Assembly (NCBI GenBank): GCA_020859755.1
Contig: JAJBVP010000279.1
Location: forward strand, 1-37,587
DNA: 37,587 bases
Source: Bacteroidales bacterium
GTDB taxonomy: Bacteria > Bacteroidota > Bacteroidia > Bacteroidales > Muribaculaceae
Reading direction: 5' to 3'
The position numbers were made by a program, and so were the translations under genes. Position 1 is the stretch's first letter; every line of letters begins with the position of its first letter. Shown in pieces: positions 1-7,544 of the stretch. The notes under the pieces are model-generated. The model saw only the letters and a list, made by a program, of their open reading frames with translations, searched no databases and had not been told where the DNA came from.

Positions 1-99
1 TCGCGGGTGAAATATGGGATCGAGGAGATTGCAGACGTGCTGCTACGTCCCCAACGACCACCCCAGTTCGACATATTCCAATTTTTGTCATGTAGTTAA
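1..99 (+). CDS. C-terminal fragment of an unidentified protein (cut by window edge)
   Basis: Frame 1 is open from the first base to a TAA at 97-99, giving 32 residues with a protein-like mix (KYGIEEIADVLLRPQ and then a short aromatic tail). The start lies outside the window. The stop is 25 bases before the ATG of the OmpA-like gene and no TAnnTTTG promoter is visible between them, so the two may be co-transcribed. I do not recognise the family from so short a tail. It could also be a chance open frame. Confidence 0.45.
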   Translation, partial: SRVKYGIEEIADVLLRPQRPPQFDIFQFLSCS

Positions 100-124
100 A
101 ACACCAATAAAATAAATTCAAACG

Positions 125-1549
125 ATGAAGAAAATCTTATTTTCAATGCTCATGACCTTAGCGGCACTGCTTGACGCGGATGCCCATGCGGTCAACACAG
201 TGGAGATGAAACTGAAGGAAATCAAAACCGGACAGGAGGATATTACACCCCATAAGAAGCCGGCTTATCTCTCTGGTGCAATCATCCCTTCATGGACAGA
301 CAACTGGTTTATAAGCGTGTCGGGAGGCGCATCATCCTTTATCGGCTCGCCGTTGGGATGCGATGATCTGTTCGGCCGTATCAAACCTGCCTTACAAATA
401 TCATTAGGCAAATGGCATACGCCGTCAGTGGGAAACCGTCTCGTATTTCAAGGTTTCGAGTGGAAAAGCGGAGCTTTGACAAACCAGAAGTACCGCCATT
501 ACCATGCTGACCTGCTCGTAAACCTGATGCCGTCTATCGCCGCCGGTGACAATGAATGTCGGTGGGATATTATTCCTTTTGTCGGCGTGGGAATGATTGA
601 CAACCGTGATGCAGGGCGCAATCCTTTCACTTTCAATTATGGTGTCCTGGGGCGTTTCCGCATTGCTGATTGCCTGCATATTACAGCCGAAATAGGCAAC
701 GCTACCACGTTCAAGGATGCCGACGGTCTTGGTTCCGCAAGGGAAATCGGCGACCATCTGCTGACGCTTTCCGCCGGTGTATCGTGGACTTTCGGCAAGA
801 ACAAAGGCTGGAAAAAGGTCTTGGATGCACGGCCGTACATCATCCGTAACGAGCGTCTGGAGGCTCTGGCATACGCACAGGAAAGGGAAAACGAGAGACT
901 GGCTAAAGAAAACGGGGCGAACCTCAGACTGATTGCAGAACTCCGGAAGATTCTCGAAATAGAGGGACTGCTTGACAGGTATGCAGGATATTTTGACCGC
1001 ACCGATGACGACGGCAGTGCCTCGGACGGAGGCTATGCCATGAATGACTACAGCGGACTTAACTCGCTTAGGAAACGCCTCCGTGAAGGTAAAAACGGCA
1101 ACGCTACAACGGAAAGCAAGTCCGACAAAACACACTCCGGCAATGGAAACGGGAACGCGACAGACGGTGACAGCAGCGGAGAAATGCACGGATATCCGGG
1201 TGATACCGCAGACGGGAACGCACCTCTCGGCGCACCGATTTATTTCTTCTTTGAACTCGGTACCGACAATCTTGTGGAAGAATCACAGATGGTGAACATC
1301 GACGAGATTGCACGTGTCGCAAAGAAATACGGACTGAGAATTGAAATCACGGGAGCGGCCGACAAAGCTACCGGAACGGAAATGATAAACTCCAATCTCG
1401 GTTCTCTCAGGGCTTCTTTCATCGCCGGATGCCTCAAGGAAAAAGGTATCGAGAAAAGCCAGATCAAGACTTTCTCAAAGGGCGGAATTGATGATTACAC
1501 ACCGGGTAAAGCAAACAGAAACGCCATTGTGAGGCTTTTCTTACCATGA
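125..1549 (+). CDS. OmpA-like outer membrane protein
   Basis: 474 residues. Residues 1-21 form a signal peptide (MKK, hydrophobic stretch, then an Ala-rich cleavage site). Residues about 60-225 alternate aromatic and polar residues like an outer-membrane beta barrel. Residues about 238-280 are charged and heptad-like (coiled coil), and 290-360 form a Gly/Asn/Ser/Asp linker with repeated NGN and NGNAT. The end (about 365-474) is an OmpA peptidoglycan-binding domain: IYFFFELGTDNLVEES, then NSNLGSLRA matching the family's NxxLSxxRA, then an RNAIVRLFL end. The family anchors the outer membrane to peptidoglycan. The barrel, coiled coil and OmpA order is common for proteins carried by Bacteroidetes mobile elements, where the role is unproven. 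No clear promoter lies directly upstream. A terminator follows at 1592-1622. Confidence 0.85.
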   Translation: MKKILFSMLMTLAALLDADAHAVNTVEMKLKEIKTGQEDITPHKKPAYLSGAIIPSWTDNWFISVSGGASSFIGSPLGCDDLFGRIKPALQISLGKWHTPSVGNRLVFQGFEWKSGALTNQKYRHYHADLLVNLMPSIAAGDNECRWDIIPFVGVGMIDNRDAGRNPFTFNYGVLGRFRIADCLHITAEIGNATTFKDADGLGSAREIGDHLLTLSAGVSWTFGKNKGWKKVLDARPYIIRNERLEALAYAQERENERLAKENGANLRLIAELRKILEIEGLLDRYAGYFDRTDDDGSASDGGYAMNDYSGLNSLRKRLREGKNGNATTESKSDKTHSGNGNGNATDGDSSGEMHGYPGDTADGNAPLGAPIYFFFELGTDNLVEESQMVNIDEIARVAKKYGLRIEITGAADKATGTEMINSNLGSLRASFIAGCLKEKGIEKSQIKTFSKGGIDDYTPGKANRNAIVRLFLP

Positions 1550-1591
1550 TATAAACGGCCACTTAAAAACTAACTTTTTCATTTTTTTGCA

Positions 1592-1628
1592 GGCAGTCCC
1601 GACCGTGATGGCCGGGGCTGTCTTTGTG
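1592..1628 (+). terminator. Hairpin terminator after the OmpA-like gene
   Basis: GGCAGTCCCGACC (1592-1604) pairs with GGCCGGGGCTGTC (1610-1622) around a GTGAT loop, with one mismatch and two G-T pairs. A short T-rich tail (TTTGTG) follows. It lies 43 bases after the OmpA-like stop codon. Confidence 0.6.
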
Positions 1629-1889
1629 TAGATAGGCATACAAGAAATGACGGTTAAGGGAATATTGAAGTTCAAATTTTTGCGCTTAAAGTGTCTGATT
1701 ATACAAAAAATTGAGTTTAAGCCGTTCATTCCGCCTCTTTAGGAGGCAATGTTGAACCAAATATATGCGACAAGGTTATACATCATAATATCCGGTTTTG
1801 TCGTTCAGTTATGATTCAATAAACAGATAAAAAATATCCAAGTCTATGAATTTTTCGTCTCGTTAAGTCGTTATTTCAAAAAATATCTG
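1629..1889. other. AT-rich intergenic region
   Basis: About 260 AT-rich bases between the OmpA-like terminator and the AbiE promoter. I see no convincing gene. A small hairpin (GCCTC, TTTAG loop, GAGGC) lies at about 1733-1747, but nothing ties it to a function. Confidence 0.5.
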
Positions 1890-1897
1890 TACCTTTG
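1890..1897 (+). promoter_or_regulatory. Bacteroides-type promoter of the AbiE pair
   Basis: TACCTTTG fits the Bacteroidetes -7 consensus TAnnTTTG. No clear TTG -33 element lies 19-21 bases upstream. Transcription should begin near 1902-1904, which excludes the TTG start at 1895 and supports the ATG at 1931. Confidence 0.6.
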
Positions 1898-1930
1898 CAC
1901 TTGAAAAATCGTCAAAATTTCAAAGGTGTG

Positions 1931-2548
1931 ATGAAAAGTGTACATTCAGGCATAGGTGGCAGTACTCTTCGGCAACGCATAGAAACGTTGCCCGAAGACA
2001 GCGTGCTGTTCCGTTCAGATTTTCCTGATTACCATTCTGAATTTGTTGGCGGAACTTTGTCGGAACTTACTAATGAAGGCGTTTTGGTGAAGCTGGCTCA
2101 AGGTATCTATGCAAGGCCAAGGAAAAGCCGGTTTGGAGTCGTATTGCCATCCGTGGAAAAGATAGTACAAGCTATTTCCAAACGGGATAATGCGAAGGTA
2201 ATACCTTTTGGCATGACGGCTTTGAACGCTCTGGGGCTATCAACTCAGGTTCCAATGAATTATACATATCTGACAACAGGCAGTGAACGGACAATCAGTT
2301 TGAAGAATCAGCAAGTGGTGCTAAAGCGCGGTGTCCCTAAAAATTTCTGTTATACAACACGGCTTATATCCTTGATGGTACAAGCTCTCAGGGCATTGAA
2401 GCAAGAGAACGTAGGACAAGAAGAGATACAGACGATACGCACTCTTATAACGAGGGAACCGGACAAAGAATCTTTGACAAAGGATGTGGACATGATGCCG
2501 GCATGGATGAAAAGAATTGTAAAACCTATGCTTGATAATGAAAATTAA
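1931..2548 (+). CDS. AbiEi-like antitoxin (DUF6088-type)
   Basis: 205 residues from the ATG at 1931. A longer frame begins with TTG at 1895, but that codon lies inside the promoter box, so I reject it. Residues 1-60 look like a winged helix (LRQRIETLPEDSVLFRSDF, then VLVKLAQGIYARP), the DNA-binding part of AbiEi-type antitoxins. The second half (VEKIVQAISKRDNAKVIPFG, ALNALGLSTQVP, LKRGVPKNF) resembles the rest of the DUF6088/AbiEi family. The stop is 12 bases before the AbiEii-like toxin gene, the usual antitoxin-toxin order. Family knowledge suggests the protein represses its own promoter and blocks the nucleotidyltransferase toxin. Pairing with this toxin is inferred from context. Confidence 0.8.
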   Translation: MKSVHSGIGGSTLRQRIETLPEDSVLFRSDFPDYHSEFVGGTLSELTNEGVLVKLAQGIYARPRKSRFGVVLPSVEKIVQAISKRDNAKVIPFGMTALNALGLSTQVPMNYTYLTTGSERTISLKNQQVVLKRGVPKNFCYTTRLISLMVQALRALKQENVGQEEIQTIRTLITREPDKESLTKDVDMMPAWMKRIVKPMLDNEN

Positions 2549-2560
2549 AAAGACAAGATT

Positions 2561-3583
2561 ATGGGAAAGTTATGGCTAAATAATGAGTTGGTGGATCGTC
2601 TGGCTATGTTACAGCAGACGGAGACAGACCACACCGGTATCAACCAGGTGGCGATAGAAAAGGACTGGTGGGTGACAGTCACGTTGAAAGCATTGTTCCA
2701 GACCGACTGTCATGAGGCATTGATATTCAAGGGTGGCACATCCCTTTCCAAAGGCTTCAACATCATCGAACGCTTTTCCGAGGACATCGACCTGGCTATC
2801 GGTCATTCATTTTTCGGCATAGAAAAGACAAGTAAAAGCCAGCGTGAAAAGTTGCGTAAGACAGATCGCGCATATATACATGAGACGCTTTCTGTTCAAT
2901 TGGATGCCCGGTTAAAGGAAATGGGCATTATCGGCTATAACATAGAAAATGTCACCCGGATTCAAGATAAAAACGGCGAATGGAAAGCCATTGACTCAGA
3001 TAAAGACCCTACGGTTATTTTGCTGCATTATTCTTCAATAGTAGAAGAGACAATCAGTTATATCCCGCCTCGTGTGAAAATTGAGATAAGCTGTCTGTCT
3101 ATGGACGAGCCGACAGAAGAGCGTGAAATACACTCGCTTATTGGCGAAAGTTTTAAGGGTGAAGACACAGATGCCGACTGCATGGTTAGAACTGTGGTGC
3201 CAACCCGTACTTTTTTGGAAAAATTGTTCCTGTTGGCTGAAGAGTTTCAAAAAGAAAAACCGAGAAGTGTCCGCATGTCCCGACATCTATATGATTTGGA
3301 AAAACTTATGGATACTGAATATGGAAAAGAGGCATTGACTGACCGGTCTCTTTATGACGCCATCGTTGAGCATCGCAAGGCTTATTATGCCTTAAAGTAC
3401 GTGAATTACGATCTTCATGCTCCTGCCACCATTGATTTTATGATACCTGAAGAAATAAAAGAAGCATGGGAACTTGATTATGCTGATATGAGACGCTTTT
3501 TCATCTATGGTAAATCGCTTGGGTTTGATGCGTTGATGCAGAGAATGGAAGATTTGCAGAAGAAGGTGAGAGGGCTTGTATAA
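2561..3583 (+). CDS. AbiEii/AbiGii-type nucleotidyltransferase toxin
   Basis: 340 residues. The family signature is clear: VAIEKDWWVTVTLKAL (about 30-45), then FKGGTSLSKGF (56-66) and the acidic pair in RFSEDIDLAI (D75 and D77), the metal-binding GGxS...DxD of DNA polymerase-beta-like nucleotidyltransferases. A later block (PTRTFLEKLFLLAEEFQ, SRHLYDLEKL) matches the family's C-terminal helical motifs. Known AbiEii toxins act as bacteriostatic nucleotidyltransferases in abortive infection, and some modify tRNA. The substrate here cannot be read from sequence. All visible catalytic residues are present, so the toxin looks intact. It sits directly after the AbiEi-like gene and is likely co-transcribed with it. 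Confidence 0.88.
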   Translation: MGKLWLNNELVDRLAMLQQTETDHTGINQVAIEKDWWVTVTLKALFQTDCHEALIFKGGTSLSKGFNIIERFSEDIDLAIGHSFFGIEKTSKSQREKLRKTDRAYIHETLSVQLDARLKEMGIIGYNIENVTRIQDKNGEWKAIDSDKDPTVILLHYSSIVEETISYIPPRVKIEISCLSMDEPTEEREIHSLIGESFKGEDTDADCMVRTVVPTRTFLEKLFLLAEEFQKEKPRSVRMSRHLYDLEKLMDTEYGKEALTDRSLYDAIVEHRKAYYALKYVNYDLHAPATIDFMIPEEIKEAWELDYADMRRFFIYGKSLGFDALMQRMEDLQKKVRGLV

Positions 3584-3778
3584 AATGGTGTAGCTATTAT
3601 TTTCAATGAATGAAGATACACTGGTCATATAAGAGATTGTTTTGCATATTTAATGTAAGGGGAAATAAACAGACAACATAAATAACCGATTACCGTAATA
3701 GGCTCTTTCGCATTTGGCACTTTAGTGTTATTCCCATACCAAGTCCTGCAAATAAACGAAAAATAATCCGCTAAAAAC

Positions 3779-3809
3779 TTGTGTATGTGAGAATTATTTT
3801 GTACCTTTA
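3779..3809 (+). promoter_or_regulatory. Promoter for the 52-residue small protein
   Basis: TTG at 3779-3781, a 20-base spacer, then TACCTTTA at 3802-3809. This matches the Bacteroidetes promoter layout except for the last base of the -7 box. Predicted transcription begins near 3814, about 30 bases before the ATG at 3843. Confidence 0.55.
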
Positions 3810-3842
3810 GTATGGGAATTACCAATCAAAAAGTAACAGAAT

Positions 3843-4001
3843 ATGGATATTATACTTCTACTATTGGCCGGATGGTGGCTGTCGGGAGTCTTGGGCTTCC
3901 GGGAGCGCAAAAAGCCACGGCGCAAACGCAAACGCTCGTTTTGGAAGCCTGATATGGACGAATACGACTGGGAAGAGTTCAACAAACGCAACGGCCGTTA
4001 G
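3843..4001 (+). CDS. Small hydrophobic-basic-acidic protein, 52 residues
   Basis: The ATG at 3843 opens a 52-codon frame ending in TAG at 3999-4001. Residues 2-19 are hydrophobic (ILLLLAGWWLSGVLGF) and could form one membrane helix. Residues 20-35 are very basic (RERKKPRRKRKR), and the tail is acidic and aromatic (PDMDEYDWEEF). This three-part layout looks like a real membrane microprotein with a positive-inside anchor. An overlapping frame from ATG 3812 (46 codons) starts at or before the predicted transcription start, so I prefer 3843. I do not recognise a family. It lies between the AbiE pair and the converging minus-strand operon. Confidence 0.5.
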   Translation: MDIILLLLAGWWLSGVLGFRERKKPRRKRKRSFWKPDMDEYDWEEFNKRNGR

Positions 4002-4014
4002 TACCTTATACTCA

Positions 4015-4053
4015 TAAAAAACAATCCGCCAAGAACAGATGTCCCGACGGATT
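4015..4053 (-). terminator. Terminator of the long minus-strand operon
   Basis: Read on the minus strand, AATCCG pairs with CGGATT (plus-strand positions 4023-4028 and 4048-4053) and is followed by a run of six or more Ts (plus strand 4015-4020). It lies 23 bases beyond the stop of the ArdC-like gene. The T-run lies only on the minus-strand side, so it acts on the leftward operon. Confidence 0.7.
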
Positions 4054-4075
4054 ATATGAAAGGATTGCTGCCAGA

Positions 4076-5305
4076 TCAACGGCTGCGATGCGTCCCTTGG
4101 AACGGCACTTCCTTGTCCTCCCGCATCATGTCGAAAGGAGTGTCCTCGATATGAACGACCTCCGTAGTATTGCCGTCATTGTCTATGTCATAGACATCGG
4201 GGTACTCGGTCGTATGTCCGGGAATGGCCTGGTAGCTGTCTATCTGCCCTTGAACGATGTCGATACGGTGGCTTATCATGGAGGTGGCGCGGCGCACGTC
4301 CTGAAGGGTCGTCTTGATAAATTCGGGGGATTCCCGAAGATTGTCGAGCCATGACTTGAGGTATGCGGCAGATTCATCCTTGACATTCTTCACGATGCCG
4401 TAGCGCGAGGCGACAAGGGCACTGCCCAGCTCGGCCACAAGTTCCTCACGGGCATAATCATCCGATCCGAACGATGTGGGCTTCAGCCTGCCAAGACGGT
4501 TTTCGGAACCGGTAGAATGGGTCATCTCGTGAAATGCCGTACCATAGAAAGCCTCTCCGTTTAGGAATTGCGATTTCTCCGGCAGAACAATCTCATCCCT
4601 TGTTATGGAATAGAAAGCCTGGTCCTGATGCGCCGGCTTGATGGGACACAGCCAAAGGCCGTGCTTGATGATTTCATCCATCGCCGGGAAGGAGAATTTC
4701 TCCCCGTCAAGGGCTGCCGGCCTCTTAAGCCTGTTCTGCTCCTCCAGCTTTGCGTACAGTTCCGGACGGGCCTGTTCCAGATTGGTCTGGGCTACGTTGA
4801 ACACATTATATACGTTCAGCTTCGGATAGACATTATACGCCTTTTTCTCTTCCTCGGAAAGGTTCTTGTAATCCTCGTATTTGATTTTCTCCTTGGTCTC
4901 GCGGTTCACGACCGTGAAGCTTGTAAGGAAGATGGGAAAGGACTTCTCACCCTTGTTTACCGTGACGGTCGGGAGCTTCTCACCGTTGTCATCCACCAGC
5001 GGCTTGCGGCTGCCGTCCTTGCCGACTGAGTAATTCAGTCCGGTCACACGGTTGAAGGTGCAGAACACAGGAAGCTGATAGCCGTTCTTCTCACACAGGA
5101 GCATTAACATCGCGGCATTCATACCGTTATACTCCCTGCCGTTCAGGTTCTTGGGCCATTTCAGACTGCCCTCGGTGAACCATGGCTTCTGCCAGTCGGA
5201 CTGCAGACTTTTGATTTTTTCAATCATGAGGTCTGCGAACCTGTCGAGGGCGCGGTCTTCGGCACTGCGTCCGTCACTGCTGTCGTTGTATTTCCGGTAT
5301 GCCAT
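4076..5305 (-). CDS. ArdC-like antirestriction protein with zincin domain
   Basis: 409 residues from the ATG at 5305. A longer frame exists but its first 33 residues look non-coding and would overlap the SSB-like gene. The N-terminal half (DWQKPWF, NGREYNGMNAAMLMLL, KGEKSFPIF, YNVFNVAQTNL) matches the ArdC single-stranded-DNA-binding domain. The C-terminal half is a zinc metallopeptidase-like domain: DEIVLPEKSQF, then HEMTHSTG (HExxH at 259-263) and REELVAELGSALVASRYG, which supplies the downstream acidic ligand. ArdC proteins protect incoming plasmid DNA from restriction in a new host. The gene is last in the operon. Its start is one base after the SSB-like stop (TGATATG), so translation is probably coupled. 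Confidence 0.87.
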   Translation of the reverse strand: MAYRKYNDSSDGRSAEDRALDRFADLMIEKIKSLQSDWQKPWFTEGSLKWPKNLNGREYNGMNAAMLMLLCEKNGYQLPVFCTFNRVTGLNYSVGKDGSRKPLVDDNGEKLPTVTVNKGEKSFPIFLTSFTVVNRETKEKIKYEDYKNLSEEEKKAYNVYPKLNVYNVFNVAQTNLEQARPELYAKLEEQNRLKRPAALDGEKFSFPAMDEIIKHGLWLCPIKPAHQDQAFYSITRDEIVLPEKSQFLNGEAFYGTAFHEMTHSTGSENRLGRLKPTSFGSDDYAREELVAELGSALVASRYGIVKNVKDESAAYLKSWLDNLRESPEFIKTTLQDVRRATSMISHRIDIVQGQIDSYQAIPGHTTEYPDVYDIDNDGNTTEVVHIEDTPFDMMREDKEVPFQGTHRSR

Positions 5306-5306
5306 A

Positions 5307-5945
5307 TCAGAACGGTGGGTTTTCGTTGTCTCTTGCCGGTGTGAAAGGCTGGCGTTCCCACGGCTTGACCTCTTCCAGACGGCAGTCCAGGTCAATGCGA
5401 CCATTATATGCCGATACCGTCAGCTTGCCGGTGGCATGTATCTTCGCCTTGGCTTCGAGGAACGCATCCTTGACATAATCAAACTTGATGAAGCGCACCC
5501 ATGTGAACTGCAGGGCATCCCCGGACTTCTCCGTGGAATATGCAGAGAATGACACATATTTCCCGCCTTTCTTGTCGGTTTTCTCATCGACACCCTTGCC
5601 GACAGTCCCCTTGAACTCCATTGTGCCTTCAATGGCATCCTTGGACGATTCGGGACTGAGGTTCACCGTATCTGCATGGAAATTGAAATAGAGGTTGTCG
5701 CCGGTCTTTCGGAAAGTAAGCGTTCCCGCCGCCTCTATGCGTGTCCCCGCTGCAAAAGCGGGCAGCTCCGATTCGTCCCCGTCCTTGCTTACGGATATGG
5801 ACAGTTCCTTGCCCGGCATATTGTTACGCGAACCGGGAACTGTGAGCTTCACGGGGAAACCGATGAATTTTTTACCGTCACCTGCCACACGGATTGTTGC
5901 CTGTTTGCTGATGATGCCGTTGATTGTTGCCTGTACTTTAATCAT
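5307..5945 (-). CDS. SSB-like protein with C-terminal PPF tip
   Basis: 212 residues. The sequence is rich in beta-strand patterns with a repeated layout: an early block (VQATINGIISKQATIRV, FIGFPVKLTV) and a later one (MEFKGTVGKGVDEKTDKKGGKYVSFSAYS, LDCRLEEVKPW), as in OB-fold proteins. The protein ends in acidic-polar residues and PPF (ARDNENPPF), like the conserved tip of bacterial SSB that recruits replication and repair proteins. I infer a plasmid-type single-stranded DNA-binding protein that coats the transferred strand. It is followed after one base by the ArdC-like gene, so both ssDNA-handling proteins would be made together. The overall match to SSB is weak and the tip is the strongest clue. 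Confidence 0.6.
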   Translation of the reverse strand: MIKVQATINGIISKQATIRVAGDGKKFIGFPVKLTVPGSRNNMPGKELSISVSKDGDESELPAFAAGTRIEAAGTLTFRKTGDNLYFNFHADTVNLSPESSKDAIEGTMEFKGTVGKGVDEKTDKKGGKYVSFSAYSTEKSGDALQFTWVRFIKFDYVKDAFLEAKAKIHATGKLTVSAYNGRIDLDCRLEEVKPWERQPFTPARDNENPPF

Positions 5946-5970
5946 ACTGTTTTGTTTTAATGGTTTGTTG

Positions 5971-7539
5971 TTATCTGATTGAAATATTCTCTGACTGTGA
6001 TTGCTGCGACATTCCCTGACGGTAATCCTGCGACAACTGGGCGTTAAGCGTGATGTTGCCGATGATGCCGGAAATACGTTCTTTCTTTTCTTCGGCGGTC
6101 AGGGTGCCGTCCGACAGGACGAGGTTCATACGGTTCATGTCTGACGAAGACAACTGTGTCGTGAAACGGTTCGTACCGGTATCTACGGACAGTAGCGGAG
6201 TCTCGCCTTCCTTGACCTGAAGCGTACACTCCCTCATTCCCTGCACGAGCGGGGTAAGGTCGATGCACCTGTCGAGGGCGGCGGCTGTCGCTGCAGCCAT
6301 CTTCTCATCTTCCGTCTTGTTGTCAATCTGCACGGCCAATGCCATAAGGGAAGTGAAAAGCGTCATAGCCATCTCCATTACTGGATCCTGCCCGTATCCG
6401 CCCATGCCGATACCGCTGTCCTCGGAGGACAGGAGCTTCTTCATCCATTCCTCCGGGGAAAGGGACATGTCTATCACGGGACTGTCCGGGTTCGGGCTTT
6501 TGTACTTCGCCAGCAGGTTCTGTCCGTCGTGCATGGCGGTGAGACGGATATTCCCTTTCTCGGCTATCTCCGCAAGATAGGCGGCGGGATCCATGTCACG
6601 CCCGGTTCCGTCAGACGCAATCTGCTTAACACCTAAATGCAAGTGTGACCCTGTGGTACGGGTTCCCGTATTGCCCGAAACGCCTATCTGCTGCCCGGCA
6701 TTTACCGTGTCGCCTACCTTGACGGATGTGGAACTCAGATGCAGGTAGCTGACCTGTACCTTGGCTCCGCCTTCACGCGCGTACTCGACGGTGACGGATT
6801 TTCCTCCGGGAGTGTTGGCATTGTCATTCACCGCCACCACCTTGCCGTCCTTTTCCGTCGCCAGCACAGCCTCGTTGTCGCAGCGTATGTCGATACCCTT
6901 GTGCATCTGTTGCTTTGATGGGTCTGTCGGGTCTTTGCGCATACCGAACGGCGATGTGACGAACAGGAACTCCTCACGTTTCAACGGAAAGGAATAGTCC
7001 TGCTCCGTACCGTTGACATTGTCTGGTTGCATCTGCGGAGTGCCTTGCCCCGGCTTCAGCCCCTTGGCGTTCATCTCTTCCATTACCATGCGGTCATACC
7101 GCTGGAGGTCGTTGCTCTCGATGATGGATATGAGCGCCGGCGCGTATTTTCCCGCCGTGGCATATCCGGCTTTGTCAAGCCCCTGCGCCCAGCCCCTGTA
7201 ATCGTCCGCATCAAGTTTGAAGCACGATGCGTACCGTGAGTTTTCTTTCAGAAATCTGGAATGGTGGGCATACGAATCGCCCACGCTGTCATAGCTGCAG
7301 AATTTCTCGTTCGGCTTGTCATCGGTATAGAGTCCGTATCTGCCACCGTTGGCTATCCATGACTGCGTTGCCTTGATGCCGAAGTGGTTGTTCTCGTTCT
7401 GCGCGAGACGGCTCTGGCCACTTGCGCTCTCAAGGATGCCCTGTGCCAGCGTCACCGAGGCCGGTATGCCGTACAGACGCATCTGCTCCATCGCATATTC
7501 AGCGTATTTTTCCGCGTATGCCTGATTCTTTCCTGCCAT
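5971..7539 (-). CDS. Glucosaminidase + M23 peptidase wall hydrolase of the transfer system
   Basis: 522 residues, no signal peptide. Residues 8-150 form a glucosaminidase/lysozyme-like domain (YGIPASVTLAQGILES with E37 as the likely catalytic acid, NNHFGIKA, YDSVGDSYAHHSRFL, AGYATAGKYAPAL). Residues 195-320 form an M23/LytM zinc endopeptidase with all ligands: H213 and D217 in MHKGID, H267 in YLHLS, and H299/H301 in SHLHLG. The last 200 residues are unrecognised and helical. One protein could cut both the glycan and the peptide parts of peptidoglycan, as expected for passage of a conjugation channel. Lack of a signal peptide means export would need the transfer machinery. It is separated from the 896-residue gene by 5 bases. 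Confidence 0.85.
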   Translation of the reverse strand: MAGKNQAYAEKYAEYAMEQMRLYGIPASVTLAQGILESASGQSRLAQNENNHFGIKATQSWIANGGRYGLYTDDKPNEKFCSYDSVGDSYAHHSRFLKENSRYASCFKLDADDYRGWAQGLDKAGYATAGKYAPALISIIESNDLQRYDRMVMEEMNAKGLKPGQGTPQMQPDNVNGTEQDYSFPLKREEFLFVTSPFGMRKDPTDPSKQQMHKGIDIRCDNEAVLATEKDGKVVAVNDNANTPGGKSVTVEYAREGGAKVQVSYLHLSSTSVKVGDTVNAGQQIGVSGNTGTRTTGSHLHLGVKQIASDGTGRDMDPAAYLAEIAEKGNIRLTAMHDGQNLLAKYKSPNPDSPVIDMSLSPEEWMKKLLSSEDSGIGMGGYGQDPVMEMAMTLFTSLMALAVQIDNKTEDEKMAAATAAALDRCIDLTPLVQGMRECTLQVKEGETPLLSVDTGTNRFTTQLSSSDMNRMNLVLSDGTLTAEEKKERISGIIGNITLNAQLSQDYRQGMSQQSQSENISIR

Positions 7540-7544
7540 AGCAC

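Noticed and set aside
1895-1930. TTG start giving a 217-residue AbiEi-like protein
   Set aside because: The TTG lies inside the TACCTTTG promoter box, upstream of where transcription should start. The ATG at 1931 fits the family.
3812-3952. 46-codon frame from ATG 3812 overlapping the small protein
   Set aside because: Its ATG lies at or before the predicted transcription start, and the frame shifts the basic/hydrophobic pattern into Thr/Ala/Gln filler.
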